Positions 1 through 8,094 of a stretch of DNA of 64,000 nt are shown one piece after another. The notes below the pieces were generated by a model that ran no database searches, was not told the DNA's origin, and was given only the letters and a program-made list of their open reading frames with translations. Position numbers and translations under genes: made by a program. The stretch covers positions 42,750 to 106,749 of the forward strand of contig CATKZW010000006.1 of NCBI GenBank assembly GCA_949841465.1, in the 5' to 3' direction. The stretch is from an uncultured Oscillospiraceae bacterium (GTDB lineage Bacteria > Bacillota > Clostridia > Oscillospirales > Oscillospiraceae). Within the stretch, counting starts at the first letter, position 1; each line of letters opens with the position of its first letter.

Positions 1-65
1 TACATAATTCGACACGGTCTGACAAGCCCCCGGAAAAAAGTTTACAGTTTTGATGGGAAAGGGGG

Positions 66-94
66 TTGACAGCCGGATGCAGGTGTGCTATCCT
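66..94 (+). promoter_or_regulatory. promoter of the XRE/DUF3169 operon
   Basis: A consensus -35 (TTGACA, 66-71) is followed after 17 bases by TATCCT (89-94). It points at the regulator gene starting at 176. Confidence 0.7.
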
Positions 95-99
95 ATGGG

Positions 100-126
100 T
101 GACAAACAAAGTTGTCAAAATGACAA
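100..126. promoter_or_regulatory. candidate autoregulatory operator, TGACAA repeats
   Basis: An inverted repeat TGACAA-N6-TTGTCA (100-117) lies directly downstream of the -10, and another TGACAA follows at 121-126. A further copy lies upstream at 20-25. Palindromes around the start of transcription are usual for XRE regulators that repress themselves, so this is the inferred binding site of the protein encoded at 176. Confidence 0.5.
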
Positions 127-175
127 GGTAAATAGTCAGAACGACAAAGGAACCTGTCAGAAAGGAGGTGGGGCG

Positions 176-391
176 GTGCTTCGCAGCCGCTTGAAGGAGC
201 GCCGGGCGGCGCTGGGCGTCAACCAGCAGGAGCTGGGGCGCATGGCCGGGGTGTCCCGGCAGACCATCAGCCTCATCGAGCGGGGGGACTACTCGCCGTC
301 GGTGACGCTGGCCCTCACCCTGGCAAAGATCTGCGGGGTGACGGTGGAGGACATTTTCAGCCTGGAGGAGGAGAACGATGAAAAACAATAA
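176..391 (+). CDS. XRE-family (Cro/CI type) transcriptional regulator
   Basis: This 71-residue protein is a single helix-turn-helix domain of the XRE type and binds DNA as a repressor. The recognition region reads LGRMAGVSRQTISLIERG, typical of the family. I chose the GTG at 176 because AGGAGGTG lies just before it (162-170); longer in-frame starts would place the promoter and operator inside the gene. It overlaps the next gene by 14 bases, a pairing with DUF3169 membrane proteins that recurs in Firmicutes. The TGACAA repeats upstream suggest autoregulation. The ligand or signal is unknown. Confidence 0.85.
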   Translation: MLRSRLKERRAALGVNQQELGRMAGVSRQTISLIERGDYSPSVTLALTLAKICGVTVEDIFSLEEENDEKQ

Positions 392-1187
392 TGATCCCAT
401 TAAACAGGAAAATAAGAAAGCCCTGCCAAGGTTTTTTCTGATCGTGGTGCTGAGCTTGGCCCTGGGGGGCGCGCTGGGGATTGCACTGGTGAATCTGGAC
501 CTGGAGGAGTTCGACGCCGCGCTGGCTGCGGGGGGGCTGTTCTTCACCAACCACATAGCGCCGTGGCTGATCATCGCTCTGCCGGTGGCAGAGTTGGCCG
601 TATGCCTGCCCATTTATTTCAGGGCGAAAAGGCAGCTTTCCGATTGGGATGGGGAGGACGAGTTGGTGAGCGGCGAGGTGGAAGCCAAGCTGTCGGTGTG
701 CTTCTGGATCACTGGGCTGTGCACCGTGCTGGCGTTCTTTTTGCTGGCGGCCATGTTCGCGGGGTTCGTGGGTAACGCGGGCACGCCCCGGATGATGCCC
801 GCTCCCATGTTTTTCGGCGGGCTGGCGGCTTTTCTGGTGGATCTGTTCGCGCCGATGGTGCTCCAGCAGAAACTGGTGGACCTGACCAAGCGGCTCAACC
901 CGGAGAAAAAGGGCTCGGTGTACGACACCAAGTTCCAGAAAATGTGGTACGAGAGCTGCGACGAGGCGGAGCGGCTCATCATCGGCCAGTGTGCCTTCAA
1001 GGCGTATCAGGCCATGTGCCGGGTATGCATGGTGCTGTGGGTGGTGTTCGCTCTGGGAGGGATGTTTTTCAACTGGGGCTTTCTGCCCTCCATGGCGGTG
1101 TGTATCGTGTGGGGCGCGGGACAGACGGCGTATTCCGACTGGTGCCTCAAGTTGAGCAAGCCCGGCGGAACGGGCAGTCCACTGTAA
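378..1187 (+). CDS. DUF3169 family membrane protein
   Basis: A 269-residue integral membrane protein with about six hydrophobic segments, the first at residues 18-40, two around 55-75 and 105-130, and two near the C terminus. The charged middle part (residues 165-205) is probably cytoplasmic. Length and arrangement match DUF3169, a family of unknown function nearly always encoded with a small XRE regulator. Its start overlaps the regulator, so the two are translationally coupled. A role in envelope stress or peptide resistance is only a guess from similar pairs. Confidence 0.7.
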   Translation: MKNNNDPIKQENKKALPRFFLIVVLSLALGGALGIALVNLDLEEFDAALAAGGLFFTNHIAPWLIIALPVAELAVCLPIYFRAKRQLSDWDGEDELVSGEVEAKLSVCFWITGLCTVLAFFLLAAMFAGFVGNAGTPRMMPAPMFFGGLAAFLVDLFAPMVLQQKLVDLTKRLNPEKKGSVYDTKFQKMWYESCDEAERLIIGQCAFKAYQAMCRVCMVLWVVFALGGMFFNWGFLPSMAVCIVWGAGQTAYSDWCLKLSKPGGTGSPL

Positions 1188-1239
1188 ACCAATGTGAAAC
1201 GGGAGACCGGGGGAAATCACAACCAAGGAGGTCAAAATC

Positions 1240-1440
1240 ATGCGGAAATGTCTCAGGTGCGGCGCGGAGATGCAGGAGGGCTGCACGGTGAAGGTGGAGG
1301 GCGCGGGCTACGGCGTGGTGCTGTCCACGGAGGAAAATAAAATTTTCAGCGGGCGCATCGGAAAGCCCAGGGTGGCGGTCTGTCCCGTGTGCGGCGAGGT
1401 GTCCGTCTATCTGGAAGATGTGGAAAAGCTGAAGAATTGA
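1240..1440 (+). CDS. small zinc-ribbon protein
   Basis: A 66-residue protein with two CxxC knuckles, CLRCG at residues 4-8 and CPVCG near residue 48, separated by a beta-rich stretch. This is the layout of a zinc ribbon. An AAGGAGGTC ribosome site precedes the ATG. It follows the DUF3169 gene by 52 bases and is closed by a strong terminator, so it may be the last gene of that operon. Its partner, nucleic acid or protein, cannot be told from the sequence. Confidence 0.7.
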   Translation: MRKCLRCGAEMQEGCTVKVEGAGYGVVLSTEENKIFSGRIGKPRVAVCPVCGEVSVYLEDVEKLKN

Positions 1441-1450
1441 GCGGAAAAAC

Positions 1451-1487
1451 AACCGCCCCGCCGGTTTTAGCGGGGCGGTTGATTTTT
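1451..1487 (+). terminator. intrinsic terminator after the zinc-ribbon gene
   Basis: AACCGCCCCG (1451-1460) pairs with CGGGGCGGTT (1471-1480), followed by GATTTTTT. Confidence 0.85.
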
Positions 1488-1520
1488 TGGCCGAAATCAG
1501 GTAGAATAGAGGGCCAGGGC

Positions 1521-1570
1521 CTTCCTCTTCTTTCTGGAGAAAGAAAAGGAAGGGAAAAGAAAGACTTTTA
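1521..1570 (-). repeat. dispersed T-rich hairpin family, copy 1 (degenerate)
   Basis: On the minus strand this reads as the AAAAGT(Y)CTTTYTT flank followed by a hairpin with 15-base arms (1521-1535 and 1538-1552) and one mismatch. Core and flank match the copies at 1647, 9496, 9721 and 28824. It lies 77 bases from copy 2 in the opposite orientation. Confidence 0.5.
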
Positions 1571-1646
1571 AACTATTTCTACATAAAGTCTCACTGTATA
1601 TGGACGCAAAAATATACTGGTTTGCGCTCCTTTCGGCTGGAGCTGT

Positions 1647-1694
1647 CTAAAAGTTTCTTTTTGCCCCGCTTTTTCTTTTCAAAGAAAAAGCGGG
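1647..1694 (+). repeat. dispersed T-rich hairpin family, copy 2
   Basis: The flank CTAAAAGTTTCTTTTTG is followed by perfect 14-base arms (1665-1678 and 1681-1694) with the core CTTTTTCTTT/AAAGAAAAAG and outer pairs CCCG/CGGG. It sits directly upstream of the ribosome site of the DnaD-domain gene. Confidence 0.7.
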
Positions 1695-1725
1695 CCGCCG
1701 GAGGCAAACGGGGAGGAGGTGCGCC

Positions 1726-2691
1726 ATGTCCGCGCTGCTGATGCCAAACGAAATACTGTCCATGTCCGCCCAGGCCGCGCGGCTCATCGTGGAGTCCGGC
1801 GACGGCGACGGGGCGCTGCTCTACCTGGCCCTGCTGGAGTGCGGCGGGGAGGCTGAGCGCGCCGCCGCCCGCCTGCGCTGGGGGGAGGACCGGCTCCGCC
1901 CGGCCTGGGAGCGGCTGGCCGCCCTGGGGCTGGCCCGGCCCCGGGCTGAGACGCCTCCCCCGCCCCCTCCCCAGGACGACCGGCCCCCCGAGTACAGCCG
2001 GGAGGAGATCACCGCCGCCCAGGAGCGGGAGCCGGTGTTCCAGGGGCTGCGCCGGGAGATGGAGAGCCGCCTGGGCCGGGTGCTCAGCGACAACGATTTG
2101 AAGTGCCTGTACACCATGTACGACCACCTGGGCCTGCCTGCCGAGGTGATCCTGCTGCTCACCGGCTGGTGCGTCCAGCGGGAGCGGCGGCAGAAAAATA
2201 ACCCCGCGGCCTCTCCCCGGATGCCCGCCCTCCAGAAGGAGGCCTTCCGCTGGAAGCGGCTGGGGCTGGACACCCTGGAGCGGGCGGAGGAGTTCCTTCG
2301 CCGGGAGGAGGGGGTGGACGCGCGGGAGTGGGCCATCCTGTCTGCTGTGGGTGTGGCCGAGCGCCGCCCCGCCGTGGGCCGGGAGCGGGAGTTCATCGCC
2401 GCCTGGGTGGACATGGGCGTGAGCGATGAGCTGATCCGGCTGGCCTACGAGCGCACCGTGTACCAAAAGGGGGCCATGAACTGGCCCTATATGAACAAAA
2501 TCCTGCAATCCTGGCGGAAGGCCGGATATCGGACCGCCGCCCAGGTGGAGGCCGGGGACAGGCCGCCCCAGAGGCAGGTCCGGCCCGGCAGGAATCAGCC
2601 CAGGGACTTCCAGCCCAGCCAGGAGCGCATCCGGGAGAGCGCCGACTGGCTGGACAAGTTCCTGGAGGAACAGAAGAAAGGCGGGGGATGA
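1726..2691 (+). CDS. DnaD-domain replication initiation protein
   Basis: A 321-residue protein with an N-terminal winged-helix-like part (about residues 15-70), a proline-rich linker near residue 85 and a DnaD domain in the middle and C-terminal half; the YxxxDxLGL-like block around residues 125-140 and the YMNKILQSW block near residue 255 are typical. DnaD/DnaB-type proteins remodel origin DNA and help load the replicative helicase. GGAGGAGGT precedes the ATG. The gene is three bases upstream of a DnaC/DnaI-type ATPase, the arrangement of B. subtilis dnaB-dnaI, so a housekeeping role is more likely than a phage origin. No other phage gene is nearby. Confidence 0.85.
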   Translation: MSALLMPNEILSMSAQAARLIVESGDGDGALLYLALLECGGEAERAAARLRWGEDRLRPAWERLAALGLARPRAETPPPPPPQDDRPPEYSREEITAAQEREPVFQGLRREMESRLGRVLSDNDLKCLYTMYDHLGLPAEVILLLTGWCVQRERRQKNNPAASPRMPALQKEAFRWKRLGLDTLERAEEFLRREEGVDAREWAILSAVGVAERRPAVGREREFIAAWVDMGVSDELIRLAYERTVYQKGAMNWPYMNKILQSWRKAGYRTAAQVEAGDRPPQRQVRPGRNQPRDFQPSQERIRESADWLDKFLEEQKKGGG

Positions 2692-2694
2692 CCC

Positions 2695-3699
2695 GTGTCC
2701 TATGAACCCACTGTCATGCGGAAGGCCCTGGCCCGTCTGGAGCGCAGGCGGGACAGCCGGGAGCGCCGCCGCTATGAGCTGGAGCGGGAGCTGTACGCCA
2801 GGCAGCCCCGGCTGCGGCAGATCGACGCCGACCTGCGGGGGACCATGGCGGACCTGGCCCTGCTGGCCGCCGGGGGGCGGCCCATCCGGGCGGACGGCCC
2901 GGAGATCGCCGCCATCCGCCAGAGGAGCGAGGCGCTCCAGGCCGAGCGGGCCCGGCTGCTGGCGGAGCTGGGCTGCGGGCCGGAGGCGCTGGACGACGTG
3001 CCCGCCTGCCTCCGGTGCGGAGACCGGGGCTGGGGGGACGACGGGAAGATGTGCGCCTGTTTGAAGGAGCTGTGCGCCCAGGAGCAGATCAAGGCCCTCA
3101 CCGCCCTGCTGAACCTCACCGACGAGCAGGACTTCGACAGGCTGCGGCTGGATGTGTACAGCGACCAGCCCTGGAACGGGGAGCGTCCGCCTCGGGAGCA
3201 CATGCGGCAGGTGGCGACGGTGTGCGAGGGCTACGCCCGGCAGTTCCCCAACTACCCGCTGAAAAACCTGCTGCTGTCCGGGGGCACCGGGCTGGGCAAG
3301 ACCTTTTTGTCCGGGTGCGTCGCCCGGGAGGTGTCCCGCCGGGGGTACTCCGTGGTGTACGACACCGCCGCCAGCGTGTTTGACAGCTTCGACGGCCGCC
3401 GCTTCCCCCGTGACCCGGAGCAGGGCCGTCAGGCCCGGGAGGACGCCCGGCGGTATCTGAGCTGCGACCTGATGATCCTGGACGACCTGGGCAGCGAGCA
3501 GAACCTGCCCTCCGCCAGGGCCAGCCTGTATGAGCTGGTGAACAGCCGCCTCCAGGCGGGGCGGCACACCATCATCTCCAGCAACCTGTCCACCAGGGAG
3601 ATCGGGGCGGGGTACGGAGCTCAGCTGGCCTCCAGGCTGCAGGGGCTGTACCGGGAGCTCACCTTCTATGGGGAGGACCTGCGGCTCAAGGGCTGGTAA
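2695..3699 (+). CDS. DnaC/DnaI-type AAA+ helicase loader
   Basis: A 334-residue ATPase. The N-terminal 100 residues are charged and helical, followed by a cysteine cluster (C105, C108, C120, C122, C127) that probably binds zinc as in DnaI. The AAA+ core has Walker A GGTGLGKT at 196-203 and Walker B LMILDDLG near 259-266. Such proteins hold the replicative helicase and deliver it to the origin. The start is the GTG three bases after the DnaD-domain gene stop; an ATG at 2716 is the alternative. Cotranscription with the DnaD-type gene supports a shared role in primosome assembly. Confidence 0.87.
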   Translation: MSYEPTVMRKALARLERRRDSRERRRYELERELYARQPRLRQIDADLRGTMADLALLAAGGRPIRADGPEIAAIRQRSEALQAERARLLAELGCGPEALDDVPACLRCGDRGWGDDGKMCACLKELCAQEQIKALTALLNLTDEQDFDRLRLDVYSDQPWNGERPPREHMRQVATVCEGYARQFPNYPLKNLLLSGGTGLGKTFLSGCVAREVSRRGYSVVYDTAASVFDSFDGRRFPRDPEQGRQAREDARRYLSCDLMILDDLGSEQNLPSARASLYELVNSRLQAGRHTIISSNLSTREIGAGYGAQLASRLQGLYRELTFYGEDLRLKGW

Positions 3700-3828
3700 A
3701 CAGTGCTGCTGCGCCGGGAAAAGATCACCCGCGCCGAGTCCGCCGCCCTGGCTGTGAAGCCGTACAAGGGCCATGAGCGGACAAGCGGCTCCGCCCCCCG
3801 GCACTTCCCGGCTTCCTGCTGAAGCATG

Positions 3829-3858
3829 AAAAAGCGCGGTCACCAACCGCGCTTTTTT
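3829..3858. terminator. bidirectional intrinsic terminator
   Basis: AAAAAGCGCGGT (3829-3840) pairs with ACCGCGCTTTTTT (3846-3858) around a short loop. It ends the DnaD/DnaC operon; the A-run on the left would also serve the opposite strand. The preceding 3700-3828 stretch contains no gene I can support. Confidence 0.85.
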
Positions 3859-3933
3859 CGTGCCCCCAAAGGGGGTTCAGCCATGCCGGAAGTCATTTTG
3901 TCAACAGGGCCATAATCTAATACGGCGAAAAGA

Positions 3934-3965
3934 CAGCCGCATGATGCTTCGGCATCATGCGGCTG
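3934..3965 (-). terminator. terminator of the InlB-repeat surface protein gene
   Basis: Perfect 14-base arms (3934-3947 and 3952-3965) enclose a 4-base loop. On the minus strand the stem is followed by TCTTTTCG. It lies about 100 bases after the stop at 4066. Confidence 0.7.
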
Positions 3966-4065
3966 CGTTCCGGATCTGAAAGCTTCTTCATCGGCCCTGC
4001 CCGAACCTGGGCGGGATTTCCGCGCCGCGGCGGCGGGCTGAGGAAGGACGCTGTCCCGCAGGGGT

Positions 4066-7000
4066 TTACCGCCGGACCACGCTGGTGATGAAGCGCGAGA
4101 GGACGATGTTTGCCTGCTCACAGGTCAGGTTGGCCTGGGGGGAGAGCGTGGTGGCCGAGGTGCCCGTCATCAGCCCGGTGGCACGGGCCCAGGACATGGC
4201 GTGCTGCGCGGCGGCCCGAATCTGGCTGTAGTCGGAATAACCGGCCAGGGAGGCGCGCTGGGAGGTGCCATAGCCCTTGTATTCGGCGTAGCAGTAGAGG
4301 ATCATCACCGTCTGCTCCCGTGTGAGGGACTTATCGCTGCCCCAGAGCAGGCTGGAATAGACGTCGGGGACGATGCCGTTGCTGACCGCCCAGACCGCGG
4401 GCTCTTCGTGGCTGCTGCCGTCCAGGCTGTAGAGCACGGAGATGAGCATATCCCGTGTGAGCGGCTGGGCGGAGGGCACGATGCCGCTGGTCCTGTGGTA
4501 GATGCTGCTGCCGCTGAAGTACCAGCCGGCAGACTGGTTGATGGTCTGGGGCGGGGTGATTGACGTGCTGCGGGTGAAGGTGACTGCCACTGATACGCTG
4601 CTGGCGGGCATGGTAAAGGCGTATACATTGGTGGATACCCTGCTGAGGGACAGCTGACGGCCGGTGACGTAGTTGGTCACCGACAGCTGGTACAGCTGGT
4701 AGCCGCTCCAGGGGGTCAGGGTGATGGTGACGCGCTGACCCTCAGCGGCGGCGGTGTGGCTTATGTAGAAGCTGCCGCCGGAGGAGGCGCTGGGCGCGTA
4801 GACCTGGTACTGGACGCCGGAGGGGTTGGAAGGATTGGAGGGATTGGACGGGTCAGAGGGCTGGCTGGCCCCCTCCTTCCAGTGGGCGTAGACGGTGGTG
4901 TGCCCCTGGAACACGGTGTCCTTGGTGATCTGCGTGCCGCCGGACGGGGCGGTATACCACCCGTCAAAGGTGTAGCCGGTGCGGCTGGGCGCGTCGGGCA
5001 GGGCGGCCAGCTTGCCGTCGGTGCCGGTGGTCAGGGTGACGTTGCTGCCGCCGCCGTTGGCGTTGAAGGTGATGGTGTATGTCCTGGGCTTGCTGGGTGT
5101 GATGGCAACTGTCCAGTGGGCATAGACGGTGGCGCTCTCCGTAAATGTGGTGGAGGCGGTGACCAGCCGGCCGCCCTCCGCTTCGGTATACCAGCCGGCA
5201 AAGGTGTAGCCGGTGCGGCTGGGGTCCGCCGGGAACTCGGTGGGCTTGCCCTCCGTGTCGGTCTTTACTTCCGTAGTGTCCCCGCCGGAGGCGAAGGTGC
5301 CGCCGTTGGCGTGGAACTTAACGGTGGGCGGCGTTTTCGTCCAGCCCGCGTAGAGGGTGACGTCCGCGTTTATCTTATAGGCAAAGTCCCACGAATTCAG
5401 GCAGGCATCCTCTTTGTACCAGCCGCTGAAGTCAAAGTCTTTTTTCGTGGGGGCGAGGGGTGGCTTTGCCGGTTTGCCCTCGTCTACTGTTTGGACGGGG
5501 GGTTCCGGCTCGCCGCCCTTGCTGTCGAAGGTCACGGTATAGGTTTTCTGCCACTTGGCATAGAGGGTGATGTTTTCTGTCACGGTGTCGGTCTCAAATT
5601 TCCATGCAGTTTTAAAGTCTTTCTCCTTGAACCAGCCGTCAAGGCGATATCCGGTGCGGTCGGAGATCTTGGGGGGATCCACCTTGCTGCCCTCGTCTGC
5701 TGTTTGGGCAGGAGGTTCTGTTTTGCCGTCCGGGCCATTGAAGGTCACGGTATAGGTCTTCTGCCACTTGGCGTAGAGGGTGATGTTTTCTGTCACGGTG
5801 TCGGTCTCAAATTTCCACGCAGTTTTAAAGTCTGTTTCCTTGAACCAGCCGTCAAAGCGATATCCATCAACACCGGTGGGGGGATTGGGCTCGTTTACCT
5901 TGCCGCCGGCAGCGACTGTTTCGGAGCTCACTTCCTTGCCGTTGCTCTTAAATGTCACGGTATAGGGATCCAGCCACTTTGCGTAGATTGTAACGTCGCT
6001 GTTTATTTTGTAGTCGTCAAAATTCCAGGGAATTTTGTGAGTGTCCTCTTTGAACCAGCCGACGAAAGAGTGTTTGTCATCCCATGTGGGATCGTCAGGC
6101 TTCGGCACAACTGCCCCGGGAAGAACCTGGACAGGGGCTGTCTTATTTGGGCTCTTGCCGGTGTCAAATGTTACGTTCCAGAGGGCGATTGCCTTGCTGT
6201 CGGTTTTCACCGCCGCTTCCAGCTTGGAGTTTTTGCTCGTTAAAATGCCGCCCTCCTCTATGGTGATCTTCGGCGTGTTAGCGGAGCCGCCGTTTGCCTG
6301 AAACTCGCGAATCGCGTAACTGTTTTCACTCACCAGCTGTGCCCCGTTGCCGATGACAATGCTCATCTCGCCCGCGCGGCTGGAGTTATTCTCCACCAGG
6401 ATGGCGGAACCGTCGCAATTGAAGCCGTTTTCGACGGCGGCAGGTTCCCGATACGCACCATTGCCGTTTACCACAGTGCCGTTCCCAATGCTGAGCTTCC
6501 CGGACTTGGTCACAATTCCGCAAGCCCCGGAAATGCTGGAGCTGGTAATGGCGGTCTCTGCCATGCCGGCCAGATACAGACCGGCACCGGCGCTGTTGAT
6601 GGTTGTTTTGGTCAGTTCCAGCTTGGTTTGCAGCGTTCCATCCTGGGGCTCTTCGCCGAGCATGATTCCCGCCCCGGCGTTGTTTAATGCCTGAATAGAA
6701 ATGTCGCTGATCGTCAGGTCGCAGCCGCGCATGGCGACCACAGCGGCGGTATCGCTTGAGCTTGTGATAGTGCCGCCCCCCATTGACTCGGTGAACTTGA
6801 CCGTCGCGCCGCTGTCCACCTGGATATAGTAGCCGTCCGCATCAATTATATGACTATTCAAATCAATTGTGGCGTCACAGCTGATTCGGAGAACCTCCGA
6901 CAGGGTCACGTCGGCTTCCAGTGTAATCTTGCTTCCGCGCACTGTGGGCGCAGACCCCGCGCTGGGCGTCAAAGCCGCCGCCAGATCAGTAATCGACGTA

Positions 7001-7095
7001 ATGCCCTGGTCGTCCTCCGCCGCCCACACGTTCACCGGCAGCAGCGACAGCGCCAAACACAGCGCCAGGCACGCGGATATGATTCGTTTTCTCAT
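4066..7095 (-). CDS. secreted surface protein with InlB-type (Flg_new) repeats and SLH-like C terminus
   Basis: A 1009-residue exported protein. Residues 1-25 are a signal peptide ending NVWA-A. Residues 30-310 carry regularly spaced T/S/N-rich strands like a right-handed beta helix. Residues 320-720 hold six repeats of the Listeria-Bacteroides (InlB B-repeat) type, each with a GW(F/Y) core and ending in (Y)AxW. A Ser-Pro-Asn linker and a beta domain follow. The last 150 residues contain two or three divergent SLH-like repeats (for example LTREQTVMILYCY), suggesting anchoring to cell-wall polysaccharide. GGGGGAG precedes the ATG. An adhesive or structural surface role is inferred; no catalytic motif is visible. 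The middle third is visibly more AT-rich than its neighbours. Confidence 0.8.
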   Translation of the reverse strand: MRKRIISACLALCLALSLLPVNVWAAEDDQGITSITDLAAALTPSAGSAPTVRGSKITLEADVTLSEVLRISCDATIDLNSHIIDADGYYIQVDSGATVKFTESMGGGTITSSSDTAAVVAMRGCDLTISDISIQALNNAGAGIMLGEEPQDGTLQTKLELTKTTINSAGAGLYLAGMAETAITSSSISGACGIVTKSGKLSIGNGTVVNGNGAYREPAAVENGFNCDGSAILVENNSSRAGEMSIVIGNGAQLVSENSYAIREFQANGGSANTPKITIEEGGILTSKNSKLEAAVKTDSKAIALWNVTFDTGKSPNKTAPVQVLPGAVVPKPDDPTWDDKHSFVGWFKEDTHKIPWNFDDYKINSDVTIYAKWLDPYTVTFKSNGKEVSSETVAAGGKVNEPNPPTGVDGYRFDGWFKETDFKTAWKFETDTVTENITLYAKWQKTYTVTFNGPDGKTEPPAQTADEGSKVDPPKISDRTGYRLDGWFKEKDFKTAWKFETDTVTENITLYAKWQKTYTVTFDSKGGEPEPPVQTVDEGKPAKPPLAPTKKDFDFSGWYKEDACLNSWDFAYKINADVTLYAGWTKTPPTVKFHANGGTFASGGDTTEVKTDTEGKPTEFPADPSRTGYTFAGWYTEAEGGRLVTASTTFTESATVYAHWTVAITPSKPRTYTITFNANGGGSNVTLTTGTDGKLAALPDAPSRTGYTFDGWYTAPSGGTQITKDTVFQGHTTVYAHWKEGASQPSDPSNPSNPSNPSGVQYQVYAPSASSGGSFYISHTAAAEGQRVTITLTPWSGYQLYQLSVTNYVTGRQLSLSRVSTNVYAFTMPASSVSVAVTFTRSTSITPPQTINQSAGWYFSGSSIYHRTSGIVPSAQPLTRDMLISVLYSLDGSSHEEPAVWAVSNGIVPDVYSSLLWGSDKSLTREQTVMILYCYAEYKGYGTSQRASLAGYSDYSQIRAAAQHAMSWARATGLMTGTSATTLSPQANLTCEQANIVLSRFITSVVRR
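5528..5865 (-). repeat. tandem 213-bp unit inside the InlB-repeat gene
   Basis: Positions 5528-5652 and 5741-5865 are nearly identical over 125 bases, spaced exactly 213 bases (71 codons). They encode repeats two and three of the InlB-type array (both with KFETDTVTENITLYAKWQ). This marks recent in-frame duplication, and the repeat number is likely to vary between strains. Confidence 0.85.
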
Positions 7096-7299
7096 AACAA
7101 GCTCCCCCTGATCCAGTTTTCCGCATATGGTCCTAATATGCTATACTTGATTCACCCATAAAGATACGAAATAATTATACCGCCCAACGCCGCCGCTGTC
7201 AACATTTGGAGCGGCGAAAAGAGGCGCGAAAAAGGGCGGTCCGGCCGCTGACGCCCGCTTTGCAAAAAATTCCGCGTCTGTGAAAGAATGATCCGGGAC

Positions 7300-7328
7300 T
7301 TGTCTTTTCCCGGGAAAAGGACTATAAT
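7300..7328 (+). promoter_or_regulatory. promoter of the YheO-type regulator
   Basis: TTGTCT (7300-7305), 17 bases, TATAAT (7323-7328). A GC-rich inverted repeat (TCCCGGGA around 7308-7315) lies in the spacer. Confidence 0.75.
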
Positions 7329-7371
7329 GTCGGCAGCTGTGAAGACCCTTCCCAAGGAGTGACTGCCCGCT

Positions 7372-8007
7372 ATGACGCGCGACGAAGCCTTTGAATTCCT
7401 GGACCGCACCGCCCGGGGAATCGCCGAGATGTTCGGCTCCTCTTGCGAGACTTTAGTGCACGACATGGGCGTGCCCAACCACCCCATCCTGTCCATCTAC
7501 AACGGCCACGTGTCCGGCCGGGAGGTGGGCTCCACCATGGACATCATGGGCATCGGCCTGGAGCTGGACGAGCAGGCCGCCACCACCGACCAGGTGAACC
7601 TGGCCGCCGTCACCCCTGACGGGCGGCAGACCAAGTCGTCCACCTTCCACATGATCGGGGAGGACTACAACCTGGCCCTGGGCATCAACTTCGACTACAC
7701 CTCTTTGGTGTACGCCAACCGCATCCTGGTGGACCTGATGAGCGCCCAGTCCGACCTGCGCTCCGCGCTGTGGCAGCCGGGGGACTCCAAGCAGCTGGGG
7801 GACCTGTTCGACCAGTGCGTGGCCGCCCTGGGCAAGCCCCTGGAGGTGCTGACCAAAAGGGACCGCTTAAAGGTCATCGCCCTGCTGCGGGAGCGCAGCG
7901 CCTTCTCCTACCGCAAGTCGGTGCCCTACGTGGCCGGGCGGCTGGGGGTGTCCCGGTACACCATCTACAAGTACCTGGAGGAGGTCGGGGAGGGCCAGGG
8001 CGAATGA
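7372..8007 (+). CDS. YheO/DauR-type transcriptional regulator
   Basis: A 211-residue protein with a YheO-like PAS domain (residues 5-115, including HDMGVPNHPILSIYNGHV) and a C-terminal helix-turn-helix (residues 160-205, including GVSRYTIYKYLEEV). This is the DauR-like architecture. In other bacteria such proteins respond to amino-acid-like ligands and control D-amino-acid or deaminase genes. The ATG has a modest AAGGAG site. The peptidase gene 88 bases downstream has its own promoter, so regulation of that gene is only an inference from position. Confidence 0.85.
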   Translation: MTRDEAFEFLDRTARGIAEMFGSSCETLVHDMGVPNHPILSIYNGHVSGREVGSTMDIMGIGLELDEQAATTDQVNLAAVTPDGRQTKSSTFHMIGEDYNLALGINFDYTSLVYANRILVDLMSAQSDLRSALWQPGDSKQLGDLFDQCVAALGKPLEVLTKRDRLKVIALLRERSAFSYRKSVPYVAGRLGVSRYTIYKYLEEVGEGQGE

Positions 8008-8022
8008 GCCCCCCCGTTTCCC

Positions 8023-8051
8023 TTGCAATCGACCGGGGGATGGGATAAAAT
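8023..8051 (+). promoter_or_regulatory. promoter of the dipeptidase gene
   Basis: TTGCAA (8023-8028), 17 bases, TAAAAT (8046-8051), which places the start of transcription upstream of the ATG at 8095. Confidence 0.65.
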
Positions 8052-8094
8052 GGAGAAAGCCCTTGACCCAGCAATGCGACGAGGAGTGTTACAT

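Noticed and set aside
1726..3699. DnaD/DnaC pair as a prophage replication module.
   Set aside because: No integrase, capsid, tail or lysis gene is near, and the pair matches the chromosomal dnaB-dnaI arrangement.
3700..3822. Open frame continuing after the helicase-loader gene.
   Set aside because: No start with a ribosome site and no recognisable motif; treated as non-coding before the terminator.
1591..3846. 751-codon minus-strand frame opposite the DnaD/DnaC genes.
   Set aside because: Pro/Gly/Leu-rich shadow of the GC-rich sense genes, which carry clear domains.
4756..6243. 495-codon plus-strand frame opposite the InlB-repeat gene.
   Set aside because: Shadow frame without ribosome site or domain; the repeats in it merely mirror the sense repeats.
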